A stretch of 64,000 nucleotides of DNA from Lateolabrax maculatus (GCA_031216445.1 CM062219.1:2133501-2197500); one strand, 5' to 3'. Positions 1 to 11,818 are shown, counted from the first letter of the stretch. Translations and numbers: made by a program. Notes: generated from the letters alone by a model not told the origin.

Positions 1-860
1 GTAGATAGATCAGTTTAACTCTGACCAGTATAGTAAAGTCATAAATTTTGCTGTTAACAGATTTACAGTAGCGACCGAATATTTACCCATAATCCTTTGC
101 AATGTACAGTACCATATTGAATACATCACATGCTCCACGCTTTCTTTGTACATCCATGGCTCCACGGTATCTTACTGTACTACTGTAAAATACTGTTACA
201 GTGTATATTTTGATACTTTAAAGTTTGGATGCAGGACTTCTACTTTTAACTGAATATTTCTACACTCTGGTATTGCTACTTCTTCCACCACTGATAATAT
301 ATGTTGGGTTTTTTATTTATTTAAACAATTTAAGGTGGTTGATGTGAGCTATTTGTTATACTAAATTATTAATAATATATACTATATAGTAATAATAATA
401 ATAATACATAATTACTATTTGAATATATAATATATTATTATAAATATATTGTATTGTATCATATTATATTATATTGTTTTGTATTATATTTGTTTTTTAT
501 TTCAAAAGAGTATTTACAGACAGTTAGGCAGTCATTACATTTAAAGATATTTTCAGCCATGTAGGATGAACAGACACCATGTGAGTAGAACAGCTCAGAT
601 AATACTAAAGGCTAAATGAAATAACAACATAATAAAAAAAACATAATACAACATAGAATAGTCACCTAACATAAATAAATAAATCCTAAACACAAAGATT
701 GACTGGGCCATTGATTGTCTCCATTGGTCAGATCATTTTCCATATAGAGATCTTTGGCACATTTGTGTGTCATTAACTTAATAAACCACCAAATAGAAAG
801 TAGAGTTTCATTTACACATTCAGCCTTAATCGATAGAGAGCTTGGCTGGGATCAATAAGG
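1..860. other. AT-rich upstream intergenic DNA
   Basis: No gene is visible here. The stretch is AT-rich, with TATA/ATT-rich low-complexity sequence at about 355-490. The segment at about 180-293 ends in CTTCCACCACTG, which matches the right end of a short hAT-like element seen elsewhere in the window. From about 840 the base composition turns CpG-rich toward the vdac3 promoter. Confidence 0.6.
180..293. mobile_element. Right-end remnant of a hAT-like MITE
   Basis: The text includes 'gcaggacttctactttta' and ends in CTTCCACCACTG at 282-293. The same phrases occur near the right end of the better-preserved element at 17469-17732. No left terminus is visible, so this is a truncated, non-coding copy. 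The family assignment is inferred from terminal sequence only. Confidence 0.5.
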
Positions 861-1100
861 CGTTGGATCCCCGACGTGCTGCGTCATGACAGCGACACCT
901 CGAGGCTGCCCCGGCTGCTGCCTGAAGGACCCCCTCCTGTAAACACCGTCTTTAGGTTCAGCCGCTCTCTGGGAGTCCGTCGGATTTCTCTCCCGCTCTC
1001 CTCCCGACTCTTTGTTGGCGCGTCACACTGACACCGCGCATGCGCCGCCGGTCTCCTTCACTGTCCCCTCACAGACGCTAAGCTAAGCTAAGCTACCTGT
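840..1100 (+). promoter_or_regulatory. vdac3: CpG-rich promoter region of vdac3 with an NRF-1-like palindrome
   Basis: This GC- and CpG-rich stretch lies directly upstream of the non-coding first exon of vdac3. It has no obvious TATA box, as expected for a housekeeping gene. At 1036-1045 there is a perfect palindrome GCGCATGCGC, the core of the NRF-1 site (family consensus YGCGCAYGCGCR); 11 of 12 consensus positions fit, with the last base C instead of a purine. NRF-1 activates many nuclear genes for mitochondrial proteins, which suits a mitochondrial porin. The transcription start is not defined by sequence alone; about 1050-1100 is a guess. A short GCTAA repeat lies at 1077-1094. Confidence 0.6.
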
Positions 1101-1163
1101 CAGTCTCTCAGCAGGGTCGCTCCGGGCTTTGCACACGTCCCCTCTACAGACACCTGCGCACAG
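1100..1163 (+). other. vdac3: Non-coding first exon of vdac3 (5' end approximate)
   Basis: A strong donor, CAG|GTAAGC, lies at 1163/1164, directly downstream of the CpG-rich promoter. The next exon opens four bases before the vdac3 ATG, so a non-coding first exon must exist upstream, and this is the best candidate. Its 5' boundary is not determined. Confidence 0.6.
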
Positions 1164-1433
1164 GTAAGCGGCGACGAACCGTGACAGTTAAATCCTAAAT
1201 GCACCGCTGAGCTTTTCGTTGGTGTTGTTGTTTTAATGCTTTTTTGCTGATTCACGTTGCTGCTCCGGCGGCGCGTTCCTCCCAAGGTTAGCCGCGAGCC
1301 CCGAGCCGCGAGCCCGCTCCCGGCAGGTGTGTTAGGTAACGGTGTCCAGACAGGTAATGCGCACGTTAATCCCCGCAGCGCACACAGCCGCCAAGCTGTA
1401 ACGCAGCTACGCACACAGCCACTTTATGAGCTC

Positions 1434-1434
<1 letters not shown>

Positions 1435-1478
<44 letters not shown>

Positions 1479-1496
1479 GTGTGTGTTTGTGTGTGG
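1435..1496. repeat. (GT)n-(AT)n microsatellite in vdac3 intron 1
   Basis: About 32 nt of GT repeat (1435-1466) run into an AT stretch (1467-1479) and then into further GT-rich sequence. It lies within the first intron of vdac3. Confidence 0.95.
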
Positions 1497-1602
1497 TGGG
1501 GGGAGTGGGGGGGTAGCCAGGTTAGTATGGACATTAACTAACCAGCTCGTGAGTGTCTATCTGTCCTGGCCTTTTCCTGCTCGTTAGTTACCCCCCCCCC
1601 AA

Positions 1603-1680
1603 CACACACAGACACACGCACACACACACACACAGACAGACAGACAGACAGACACACACACACGCACACACACACACACA
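1603..1680. repeat. (CA)n/(CAGA)n compound microsatellite in vdac3 intron 1
   Basis: CA repeats are interrupted by a CAGA block at about 1634-1653. The tract lies about 110 bp downstream of the complementary GT tract. Confidence 0.95.
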
Positions 1681-2231
1681 CCGGCCCATCTGTTGTCTCT
1701 TTGTCCCAGTTGCAGCAGTAACCAGCAGCATTGTTCCCTGTGTCACTAACATCTCCTCCAGCTGAGCGCAGCGTCCAGGCTGAGGCCTCTTCACAGATCT
1801 GATGCAGGTTCAGAGCCTCATTTAACCTGCTCCACGTGTTTCTGTGAACATTTCTGCTCATATTTGTGGTTATAAATGTATATTTTTCCTGGTTGACCCC
1901 CCCCCCCTCATAGCGTCTACCAGCCCATTTGCTTGGTCGCCTCCCGGCCGCCTCTGAAGGAACAGCTTGTTCCTTTCTGCAGGAGCTCACCGGGAGGCTC
2001 GGCTGCTCCACTGTGTGTCAGTTATTGCGTGGTCCGGATGTAAAGGGTGGGGGGGGTGAGAAGCCAGCTGACTGTGATTTGTGTTCGCTGCTCGATGCTT
2101 TTCCCTCAGGAAGAGTTTTGAGAGCGATGCACCATCGTGGGAGACTCAGATGTGTGCTTCTGCCTGCTTTTTTCTAAAAGATTTATAATAAATGAGGCTC
2201 AAACACTGCTGACTTTGTCTCCCCCAGCACA

Positions 2232-5200
2232 ATGGCTGTCCCTCCTTCATACGCAGACCTGGGCAAGGCTGCCAAGGATATATTCAGCAAGGGCTACGGT
2301 GAGTGCTGTTTTAACTCAAAGAGTGAATTATTAACTGTTAGGAAATCCTGAAACATGCAGCCTGATCAAATCTGGTGTTTCAGTGAGTCTGTTAGACTCC
2401 GGTTCATATAAATACATTTAATGTTGGTGGCAAAGCAACCCAGCGACGATGAGTGGGCATTATGGATAAAATCCTGTATATTAAGTGTTATAACACAATA
2501 TCTAAATATATTGAGGTATAAAACATTGTACTGGTAAATTAACTGTGTGGTCATTAATGTTTTTTTTTTTTGCCCAAAATATCAAATCATTAAAAACATG
2601 AGGTCTCATCGAGCACACAGACGTGAGAGTGATAGAAAGATGTGGGAAGCTTATTTCGCCAAAATGTCAAACTGTTCCTCTTAAATCCTGTTGAATCTTG
2701 CACCCGATTACTTCCAACATGTAACTCTGTCTTTGTGAAATCCACCAGGCTTCGGAGTTGTGAAGCTGGACCTCAAGACCAAATCACAGAGCGGAGTGGT
2801 GAGGACATTTTTCTGTTGTTTTTATAACTTGTCATTTTCTGGATGCTCTGCGCCCCGCCCCCCCCCCCCATCAGACCCCTCTAACCTGGAGCTTTAAGGT
2901 TTCCAGGTTGACGCTGACCTGCTCGGCTGAAGCTCAGTTCTAGAGAAACATGACAAGCCCCGTGTTTGTTCTGCGGCCTGTCTGTCTCTCTACCTGCCTT
3001 TCCTAACCGCTGCTCTGTCTCCATGCTGCTGCCTTCTGCACTGGACTGCTAATGTAGATGGTAAGATCGGTGTCAGAGCCGACCGCTGTTCATTCATATA
3101 ACAACCACCACCGTCCCGTTGTCCATTCGCACATTGTTTTCCTTTTATAACCACGTTGTTTTTTTTTTTGTTGTTGTCTTTGTTATAATCATTCATTCAG
3201 CATGAATATGTGTTTTAGAACAATAATTTGATTTCTGTGTTCTGTCAATCACTTTGAATCAGATCTAACTTCTCCTTTCTTTGTGTGAATGTTTTTTATT
3301 TATCATGTAATCTGCAGATTATTGTCTTGATTAATCAGTTAGTTTTTTTGGTTTAGAATATGTCAGAAAATATTAAAAGATGGCTATATTCAGCTTAAGG
3401 TTGCCTAAATGGTCACATTCATATTGCTATCACACTCCAAATGTTTCAGGAGTGAACAATTAAACCCTTTTTCCCTTTTACAGCCTCTCAGTTAAATCAG
3501 ATTTGCAGATACTTTTCTGGCAGGTCGACACTGAAGAACTGTAGCCGCGTCAGTTCCAGGGATGGTCGATGTTGACCTGATATATATTAAAAACTATCGG
3601 ATGGATTGCCATGAACTTTTGTACGGACATTCGAGATCCCAAAGAGGATGAATACAACTGACTCTGGCGATCCTCTGACTTTTCTTCTGGCGCCCCCATG
3701 AGGTTTACTTTTTAGTTCTTCATTGAAAAACTCGACCACTTGGAGGAGTCGCTGTGAAGTTTTCGCGTTTGTTGAAGCAGATCATCTGCAAACTTTTCCA
3801 CATTATAAATACGTTCTTCATTAGTGCCTAATATTGCTCGTCGTCACTTCGCTCACACATTTCCTGTCTTCCTTGTGGCGTTGGGCATTCACGCCTTCCT
3901 TCACTAAGATAAGCCACTAAGCCACAAAAACATCAGTAAACTATAAATGTCACAAATGATGACTTGACCTTCACATAAAGAAGCTTTAACACAGAAAAGT
4001 ACAGACGTTCTCTCCTGATATGAGTGTTGAAGACGTCAAGACCTTTTTATCAGTTGATCTGATCGCGTCGCAGCTTTCTGTTGGAGTAGTTCACACGCTG
4101 CACGAATGAATCATTTATTTGTACTTGATCGTGATTTAAACATTTCCTTTTAAAAATACATTTTGTGGGGCGCTTTTATTTTAATTTTATGTGACTTTAT
4201 CAGAGAGAGACAGTAGAGTGACGACAGGAAATGAGAGGAGAGAGAGATAAAGAACGACAAACAACAAAGGCCCCCGGAGACGCTTCGGGTTCACGGTCTT
4301 CGAGCTCATGGGAGCCTCTTGTTTTTGCTTTTGAGGACCTTTTTACACATCTGGTCGTGTTTTATTATAAAGAGCTGTTACAGTAATGCGATCGATTTAT
4401 AAAAAGCAGCATTGCGTCATCTTGCAGTTCTGTATAGTTAGACTTTTTTGTTGTTGCATCTCTGTCCTCCAGCAGACTGTCTGTGAGGCTGAAGTGCCGC
4501 CTTTAAACTTTAAATTGAGGGGGTTTATATTCAGATAGGGTGAATATTTTAGGAACTGAAAGAAAGACAATCCACAGATACAGCGAGCAGTAAACTGAGA
4601 TTTCAGCGCTTACTAATCATCATTTTGCAGAGTTGCACAATAAATTATGGGATTGTTAGAAAGTATATGTCATTGTATCTCAGTACAAATCACAGCAGGG
4701 ATACTCATTGAACTTCCTGTATCAGTGTGTTTTTCTGTCCTTCACATGAGTTTCTGGTGTCCTGCATGGGTTAATGTCCGGGGCTGTCTGGTGTATGCTT
4801 CCTTATTTTATGTCTGTACAGTTTAATAAGAATTAAGTTTGGTCTCAGCTGTAGTCGGCACAGTTTTCCCTCTTCAGTCTTTAAGGCGTGTGTCTGTTTT
4901 TTGCTCTGGATGTGACGGTCGGCTCCTCTTTGCCGTGTGTGATGTGACTTTGTCGCACTAACCATCCGTCCTCCCGTCAGGAGTTCAACACATCTGGCTC
5001 CAGCAACACAGACACGGGGAAGGCCTCCGGGAGCCTGGAGACCAAATACAAGATGAAGGAGCTGGGCCTGAGCTTCAACCAGAAGTGGAACACGGACAAT
5101 ACACTGGCCACTGAAGTCACCGTGGAGGACCAGGTACGTGTGCGGGCTTCAGACCGGGCTCTGCAACCGATAAAATTACATTGTTCAAGTCTTACACTGG

Positions 5201-8200
5201 TATGTGGTTTAAATGACGCAAGTGTAACTTTACCTACAGCTGACCCAGGGACTGAAGGTTGCCTTGGATACGTCTTTTGTACCAAACACTGGGTGAGGAT
5301 ACGTTTATTTGTATGGATCAGTGATAACATTTCTTATGGGATTACATGAAATATTATGTAAGAAGTATAAACTGTGGGTCAGGCCTGGTGCTGTGGAGAA
5401 CACTGCAGTCATGGTTGTGCTTCTGCTCTTTTGACTAATAATTAACTGCTATTTTCACACTCTGAATGGCCTGAGGAGTTAAATGACTCAGTTCTCCTTT
5501 TAAATCTGTTGTTAGAAGTTCTCTTCTACCCTCCTGCACTTACTTATTTTTTCTTTTACTTAATAAAAAAACAAAACCTATAGTTTAATTTGTAGTAAAT
5601 TCCTAAATCAGCGGCTCGCTGTAGTTTTTAACAAACGTTACTCAAACAGGAGGAAGTTGTGCATTTGTTGGGGACTATTTTCTGCAGCGTATTAATCCAC
5701 ATTTGGTGCTCAGGTAGTATTCTCTGCAGCAGGACGGTGTGTGTGGGATCGATACACACACAACATCTAACCCTATAAAATAAAATTGTTTCAGTAAGAA
5801 AAGCGGGAAGCTGAAGACGGGCTACAAGCGCGACTTTGTGAACCTGGGCTGTGATGTTGACTTCGAGGGTCCCATCATCCACGCCGCCGCCGTGCTGGGC
5901 TACGAGGGCTGGCTGGCTGGCTACCAGATGGCCTTCGACACGGCCAAGTCCAAACTGGCCCAGAACAACTTCGCCCTGGGATACAGGGCCGGGGACTTCC
6001 AGCTGCACACCAACGTGTGAGTACTGCAGTGGTGTTACACATCAGATTCAGTTCAGTCGGCATGTTGAGAAGTCTGGGAAAGTTGGGTTTGGGATTAGAG
6101 AAACATTTTTAACAGAATTACAAACATTTTGAAAGTTGACGTGAAGTTGACAAAAGTTGACGAAAGTAAAACGTGGACGCTAACCAGGGAGAGTCTATAT
6201 GGAAAGAGGCTATCAAGCTGCATCATGGGAAATGTAGGCTTCCACATCTTTGGAGGAACGGTCAAGTCTGCTGCGTTGATTTTAAAAATATATTTTTAAT
6301 CTACCTCTGGTTTGCTCTGCCAACTTTCTGAAAGTGCTAGTGCAGTAAGATTAGGTGTTAGGTTCATTTGAATAACTTGTAAAAGAAACTCCTTTTTAAC
6401 ATTCCTAAAATATGGTAATTTACAAAAAGAAAAGCAAAGATTTAAATGAAAGTCTGAAAAAAAAAAAAAACATCAAAATTTTCAAATATGAGTGTCCAGT
6501 TAATATGAGTGTCCACAGGCGTGAGTTATCCTGTGTGCTCCGGTGATCCCGGGGCATAAAGGTTGTGCAGGATTTGGTCTCTGAATCGCCGTCTTTTCTC
6601 TCTCAGTAACGACGGCACCGAGTTCGGCGGCTCCATCTACCAGAAGGTGAACGACGAGCTGGAGACGGCGGTCACTCTGGCCTGGACCGCCGGCAGTAAC
6701 AACACTCGCTTCGGCATCGCGGCCAAATACAAGCTGGACAAAGACGCCTCTCTGTCTGTGAGTGCTCCGGCTCTCCATTTACAGTTTGTGTTTGCTGTTT
6801 ATCCTCTCAGAGCGACTTTGATTCATGTCTCGTCGTGTCTCCCCCCCCCCCCCAAGGCCAAAGTGAACAACGCCAGTCTGATCGGAGTAGGCTACACTCA
6901 GAGTCTTCGACCAGGTAGGCTCCCTCATCCACCCGAATAATCTGTTTAGAGTTCAAGCCACATCAACCACGTCCTGTGAATACGGGAGAGCATCTTATCT
7001 TAACTCTAAGACAGATAAGAGTTTTCTCTGAAGACGTTTTCCCAAAGCTGCTGAGAGCAACTTTTACTAAGAAACTGATGGAACCGAGATAAGAGAAGGC
7101 ATCGAGGCCGACGTCTGTGCTGTGAATTACATCGTGTTTCATATGTAAATTTACTCTCCGCAGCGATCGGTGAACAGGTGTCTGTGTCAGTAAATGTCAC
7201 TGATTTCATACAAGTAACACAGTGAACACATTTTCATCCTTTGATGGGAAAATTCAACAGGTGAAATCCGCTTTATTTCCTTTCAGTAGTTGGTGATTAT
7301 TTAATGAGCCTTTGCCTTTTTTGCTCTGATGAATAATTCTCACAGACAGCTGAGATGACCGTAACTCACACGCCATCAAAATATGTTTGTATGTTCACTA
7401 TCAGTGATGACGTTTACATGCACTTAATATTCCAATATTACGAATTTGATACAGGTCGTGTAAATAGCATATTCTGAATCAGGCCTTATTCCGAATGGAG
7501 CATTTTCCCATTAAGACGTGTGATGTGCTGATGTTCTCCTGGTTTCAGCAGCGTTCTTTGGACATGTATACAGCACATTCAGACTCTGCGTCTCAGTCTG
7601 CGACACACGGCCTCTCGCCTGTTTACACTCAGCTCTGTGCGTCGGAAACAAACCAACCAGCCGACAGTTTTCCAGGCCGGAGTAGAGATGCTGCCCAAAA
7701 GAAAAGCCCACACTCCTGGTGGGAAGGAGAAACACACTGACTGTTAAACACTTTGACATCAGCAGGTTCTGACGTACGTCGTGGGGGGTTTATGTTAGTC
7801 GGAGTAGGAACAGCTGCATGTAAACAGGAATATTAGTGGAATATTTCGTCAGCCATGTAAAAAGCTTGGTAGGAATATTGTCTTTTTTGGGATAAGAGCA
7901 AAAACTGGAATATTCTGTGCATGTAAACGTAGTTATTGTCTTTTTCCAAAACGCTGACATGATGCTGAAAAGCTGAGTCACTGTGAACAGGAGTCTAAGT
8001 GACGTCTCCACACTGAGTTTTACTGTTTTTTAGGCTTTGTGAATCACTTTAATGCATAAAGTTCTTATTTTTAGGAGTTTCTCCTTTCTCAGCCAGTCAG
8101 GAGCTTCTTTCAGCCTCAGGATGTTTTGTGCCCCAGATGAATTTGCTCTGGAAACGTGTTTAATCACATAATGACAAGGGTTGTGTGGTGAAAACACATT

Positions 8201-8698
8201 CAAACTGCTGTGGCTTGTTTCTGACATCTGCAGGTCTTAACAAGCACAACATTTAGTTTACTAAGAAAAGAGTCAGGAGATGTTATACAGGTGTAAACCA
8301 GATGCTGCAGGGGGCGGATTAATCCTTTTTATGTAAAGTTTCAGTCCGCACCGTCAGACCTGCAGCTACAGTATCTGCCGGGTGGCTTTAATTCAGTTAT
8401 TATATCAGTATGAATTATTGTTACACACTGCTGGGAATCACTGAAAGAAATGTGATATAAATGTCAATAACTCCATGTACATGTAGATAATCGTAGGCCA
8501 TATTGTCCCTGCTGGTTTCAGGTATTAAAGCTCATTATATTTTGTATTAAAAAGGTCTTAATGTGTTAAATTGGACTTGCAGAAACCCTGTTTGGTGTCT
8601 CCGCAGGTGTTAAGGTCACCCTCTCAGCCCTGATCGACGGGAAGAACTTCAACGCCGGCGGACACAAAGTCGGCATGGGCTTCGAGCTGGAGGCGTAA
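2232..8698 (+). CDS. vdac3: Voltage-dependent anion channel 3 (mitochondrial porin), complete coding gene
   Basis: Coding exons: 2232-2298, 2749-2798, 4981-5133, 5240-5292, 5795-6016, 6607-6757, 6857-6914 and 8607-8698; a non-coding exon ends at 1163. The joined frame gives 281 residues (mammalian VDACs have about 283), starting MAVPPSYADLGK and ending GHKVGMGFELEA. VDACs form a 19-strand beta-barrel in the mitochondrial outer membrane that passes metabolites, nucleotides and ions, with an amphipathic N-terminal helix in the pore. Assignment to paralogue 3 rests on Gln73 (VDAC1 and VDAC2 have Glu73), on segments such as FVPNTGKKSGKLK and ALIDGKNF, and on a 3-nt exon in the intron after Val39, a VDAC3 feature in mammals. 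Unlike mammalian VDAC3, it has only one cysteine, in the NLGCDVDF segment. The start codon is the first ATG in its exon, 4 nt after the acceptor. vdac2 or a fish-specific VDAC duplicate is the main alternative name. Confidence 0.9.
3058..3060 (+). other. vdac3: Alternative 3-nt microexon (ATG, adds Met40) of vdac3
   Basis: In the intron after Val39 (donor at 2799, acceptor before 4981) the sequence reads TAG|ATG|GTAAGA: an acceptor AG, three bases and a strong donor. A long pyrimidine-rich tract (about 2965-3045) and a branch-like TGCTAAT (3048-3054) precede it. Inclusion would insert one Met between Val39 and Glu40 in frame. Mammalian VDAC3 has an alternative 3-bp ATG exon at exactly this position, so conservation is likely. 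Whether it is used in this species is not shown by sequence. Confidence 0.75.
3570..3740. repeat. Dispersed fish repeat fragment in a vdac3 intron
   Basis: Text such as 'ggatggattgccatgaac' followed by 'gatcctctgacttt' is typical of an interspersed repeat I recognise from many fish genomes. An inverse-orientation relative lies at about 11020-11380 in this window. No coding capacity is visible. The family name is not assigned. Confidence 0.55.
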
Positions 8699-9945
8699 AC
8701 GGGGAGAACCTCCCGAACCGCATCACCACACACTCCTCACTCACATCACCGCCCCAGTCCACCACCTCCTCGTAGCTTCTCTCCGGGCTATCACTCCCCC
8801 CCCCCCTCCCCCTTTCAAACGTTTCAAGAGCGTTTCTGACCGTAATAGTGGAGTCTCAGCATCAAGCTTTAACACGCCTGAGAGGAGTTGTGAGGTCGCG
8901 TGTCGATCCTGAAACGGGCGCTGCGTAGTCGTGGATTATTACCGTTTTTCTGGTTACTGAAGTGAAACTATTTATTTCCCTGTAGGTCATTGGTGTAAAT
9001 GTGTAGCTTATTAAAGCGTCTGTGTTCGGCTGTTCCTGCCTTCCTGAAGAGCATGTAAGAATGAGAACGTGGAAGCGGAGCTGAAGGCTTCTTGGCTTGG
9101 TTAAAAAAAAAAAAAGGTGCCGAGTGTCTGTTTCCTTTTTGTTTTGTATCGGTTTGAACAGTTTTGACTGTGTTGTTACAACCTGTGGACTCATGAATCC
9201 ATACAAACGTTTTGATACAACACATTACATGAACATACGACAGATTATTGAAGTATCCGGTGGTTGAAGTTGAGAGGTAAAGACTCAATGCAATGAATGA
9301 CTGAAGGATGTTTAAAACTGCTGGCGTTGCTTTACAGGAACAGTCAAAGTGTTCAGTGCAGATGCTCCTAAATGATCTTTCAAACCTTTGTGACTTCTCA
9401 TTTTTTTCGGTAGGTGAAATCAATGTAGTGGAATCTTCTGGTCGCTTGTGTAGTTAGTTTGCATTTCTACGATATTGTTTTCATCTATCTGTCTCAGCAC
9501 AGCAGTCACACAGAAAGTGAGAATATTTTTGCACCTGCTCGTACTCACGGGTATCTCCGCTGTGCAGCGGCGCCGGGCGTCTTAACTCGGTGGCCAGCTG
9601 TTTCCTCGTGTTGCTCGGGGACGCACTCATTGCTGTCAGTGCTCTCTTCTCAAACAATCTACTCTCCTCAGATCTGTACATAAAATACAGTTGATTGTCC
9701 TCTGAGTGATTCCAGTCAAAACACTAAGAAGGACGACGTGACTGTTGTGTCCCACATGACTATCCTATTTCTTTCTTTTTTTTTTTTTTAAAGTCATCAT
9801 GCTTAAAAATGTGTTTTCCTTCCATCTAATTGTGTTGTCATGGTTATAAGGCCCATTTTTCTTTGTCACTTAGACACAGTACCTCATTTTTTTTCCAATG
9901 TCAATTATGGGAATTCTAATAATAAAAAAAAATTAAAAACAATGT
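8699..9945 (+). other. vdac3: 3' untranslated region of vdac3
   Basis: After the TAA at 8696-8698 no frame of interest follows. A canonical AATAAA lies at 9921-9926, followed by a GT/T-rich stretch (about 9940-9965). That fits cleavage near 9940-9950 and a 3'UTR of about 1.25 kb. Confidence 0.65.
9921..9926 (+). terminator. vdac3: Polyadenylation signal of vdac3
   Basis: AATAAA is followed within 15-40 nt by 'tgtctggaggttttttgt', a GU-rich downstream element. Confidence 0.65.
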
Positions 9946-10008
9946 CTGGAGGTTTTTTGTAATTCTTTTCTCATCTAAATATGACCTTAAAATAATAAGT
10001 GGGTTTCT

Positions 10009-10345
10009 AGAGCTTTTTCTCTGAAAAAAGCACCTGCGGCCGAAAACGACCATGAGAGCGGAGAGAAACCAAAACGGTAAAGTTGTGGTCCGAGCTGCAG
10101 ATCCAGGTGATGATTCTCTGTAGGTTTAATCACTACCTGAAACACCTTTTCACACAGTTTCCACTTTATTTGATATATTGTTTTTACAAAAACATTGACT
10201 ATATTCGTTTTAACTCAGCTGTCCGCCTGCTGAGAAACACTGAAGTGGAGTTAAAGGTGGTTGAAAGTCGAAGCAGCAGTTTTTTTGCTTTCTTGTTGAG
10301 AAATAGACGAGAAAATCGATGTCAGTTTTTGGTAAACATGAAGCC
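10009..10345. repeat. Dispersed repeat, copy A
   Basis: Blocks such as 'aaccaaaacggtaaagttg', 'tgcggccgaaa' and 'gattctctg' recur in the same order at 20518-20740. A further block near 10282-10340 resembles the interior of the inverted-repeat element at 18543-18684. Non-coding. Confidence 0.6.
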
Positions 10346-10852
10346 ACAACTACTTTAAAAAAAAAAGCCCAGTATTGCTTTCCTGCAAGAAAAATCTCAC
10401 CTCCATGTTTAAATTATGTCTTTAATTTCAAAGCACTCAACACATTCAAATTTATATTCGAAATATAAACTGAATACAGGATTAACATATTCATGACTTA
10501 ATGCTAGTGCAAGTCTGCTGTGAAGTATATTAATGCAAATCTTTCTTTAATAAATAAACTTAATAAACTCAGCGAGAGATGCGTTGTATGTCGGCAGTAA
10601 ATTATTTAAATAGTACAGTTCTTATGCCGTATATTAATGAAGTAAATCCACAGGCTGATGCACTGTAGTCTTGCACTAGTATTAACAAAAGTCATCCTGC
10701 TCCTGACAGAGCCGTGTGTTAGTAACTGATGCTTTATAAATATCTGAACTTCCCCTTTAAACAGACAGAATATGAGTCTTATTCGTCTCTTTCTGTGTCT
10801 GGTTGAGCTGCCTGATAAAAGGAGTTATGAAATATGATTAGTCACAAAGGAG

Positions 10853-11577
10853 TTAAAGGGTCAGTTCACCCAAATCATAAAAATACCAATATTCTCAATT
10901 AACTCCAACCGTTTGGATAGATTAGTTTTATTTGTCGCTAATGGCGCCTGATGAAGAGTTAACGCATCCCGAAGTTATGACAGTTCTTCCTGTGGGGGGA
11001 ATGAATGTCTGAACCAAACCTCGTGACAATCCGTCCAATAGTTGTTGAGATTATTCGCTCAAAACCCAAAAATGCAAACTTGCTTGTAAGGCTCGAGGAA
11101 AAGTCGGGGGATCGCTCGTTAGATTATTTCGTGCTACATTTGGTGTGCTGAATAAAATGTCAGGGGACGAATGAAGTCGTAAGGATTCATCCTCTGCGGA
11201 CCTTGAATATTTGTACTAAAATATCACAAACAATCCATCTCATTGTTGCTGAAACCAGACGCTTAAAACCAGACATATAAACCTCACGGTGGCGCTATAC
11301 GGAAAGACAAATGGTTACCAAAGTCATTGGGATTCAACCTCTTGGGACTGCGAATGTCTACTTTCATGTTAAAGGACCGTTAAAGGAATGGTAGGATTAC
11401 GGAGGAACTATTGGCAGAAATGGAATATAATATTCACAGTTAGGTTATTAGTAGTGTATAATCACCTGAATCTAAGAGTCGTTAGTTCAGAATGAACCCT
11501 TCATATCTACATACGGAGCGGGACCTCTTCCACAGAGCCGCCATGTGTAATTTATGGTGAACTGATCCTTTAAGGAA
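10853..11577. repeat. Cluster of degenerate fish interspersed repeats
   Basis: The segment opens with 'gggtcagttcacccaaat'. It continues with two partial copies of a repeat containing 'caatccgtccaatagttg' and 'gattcaacctcttgggac' (inverse orientation to 3570-3740). It ends with a segment running from 'aaaggaatggtaggattac' to 'ggtgaactgatcctttaa'. These phrases recur across fish genomes. No intact transposase frame is present. Confidence 0.55.
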
Positions 11578-11675
11578 TGCTTGCAGACTGGGTGTTAATC
11601 AAACCTCTTCACAGGATTCACACCTACAACAGAGCCGAACGTTTTCGGCGTCCTTCGATCTGAACAGACTGCCCC

Positions 11676-11697
11676 CTCTCTCTCTCTCTCTCTCTGT
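11676..11697. repeat. (CT)n microsatellite
   Basis: About 22 nt of near-perfect CT repeat, about 120 bp beyond the tor4a stop codon, probably inside its 3'UTR. Confidence 0.85.
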
Positions 11698-11818
11698 CTG
11701 TTTCTTCTGTTTCTTCTGTGAACAGAACTTGTGTCATTCAAGTTTCATAACTTCAGTCGCTTCTCACGCACACTTTCTTCATGGCTCAAAGAATGTGAAA
11801 CACTTCCTGTGGAGGATT

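Larger units (their letters stand above)
9946..11818. other. Repeat-rich gap between vdac3 and tor4a 3' ends
   Basis: No coding exon was recognised. The gap holds at least three dispersed-repeat segments (10009-10345, 10853-11380 and 11383-11577), a CT microsatellite (about 11676-11697) and, just before the tor4a stop codon, its presumed 3'UTR. The two neighbouring genes converge here. Confidence 0.65.

Noticed and set aside
1257..1765. Open frames of (CV)n or (HT)n repeats
   Set aside because: They are translations of GT/CA microsatellites within vdac3 intron 1.
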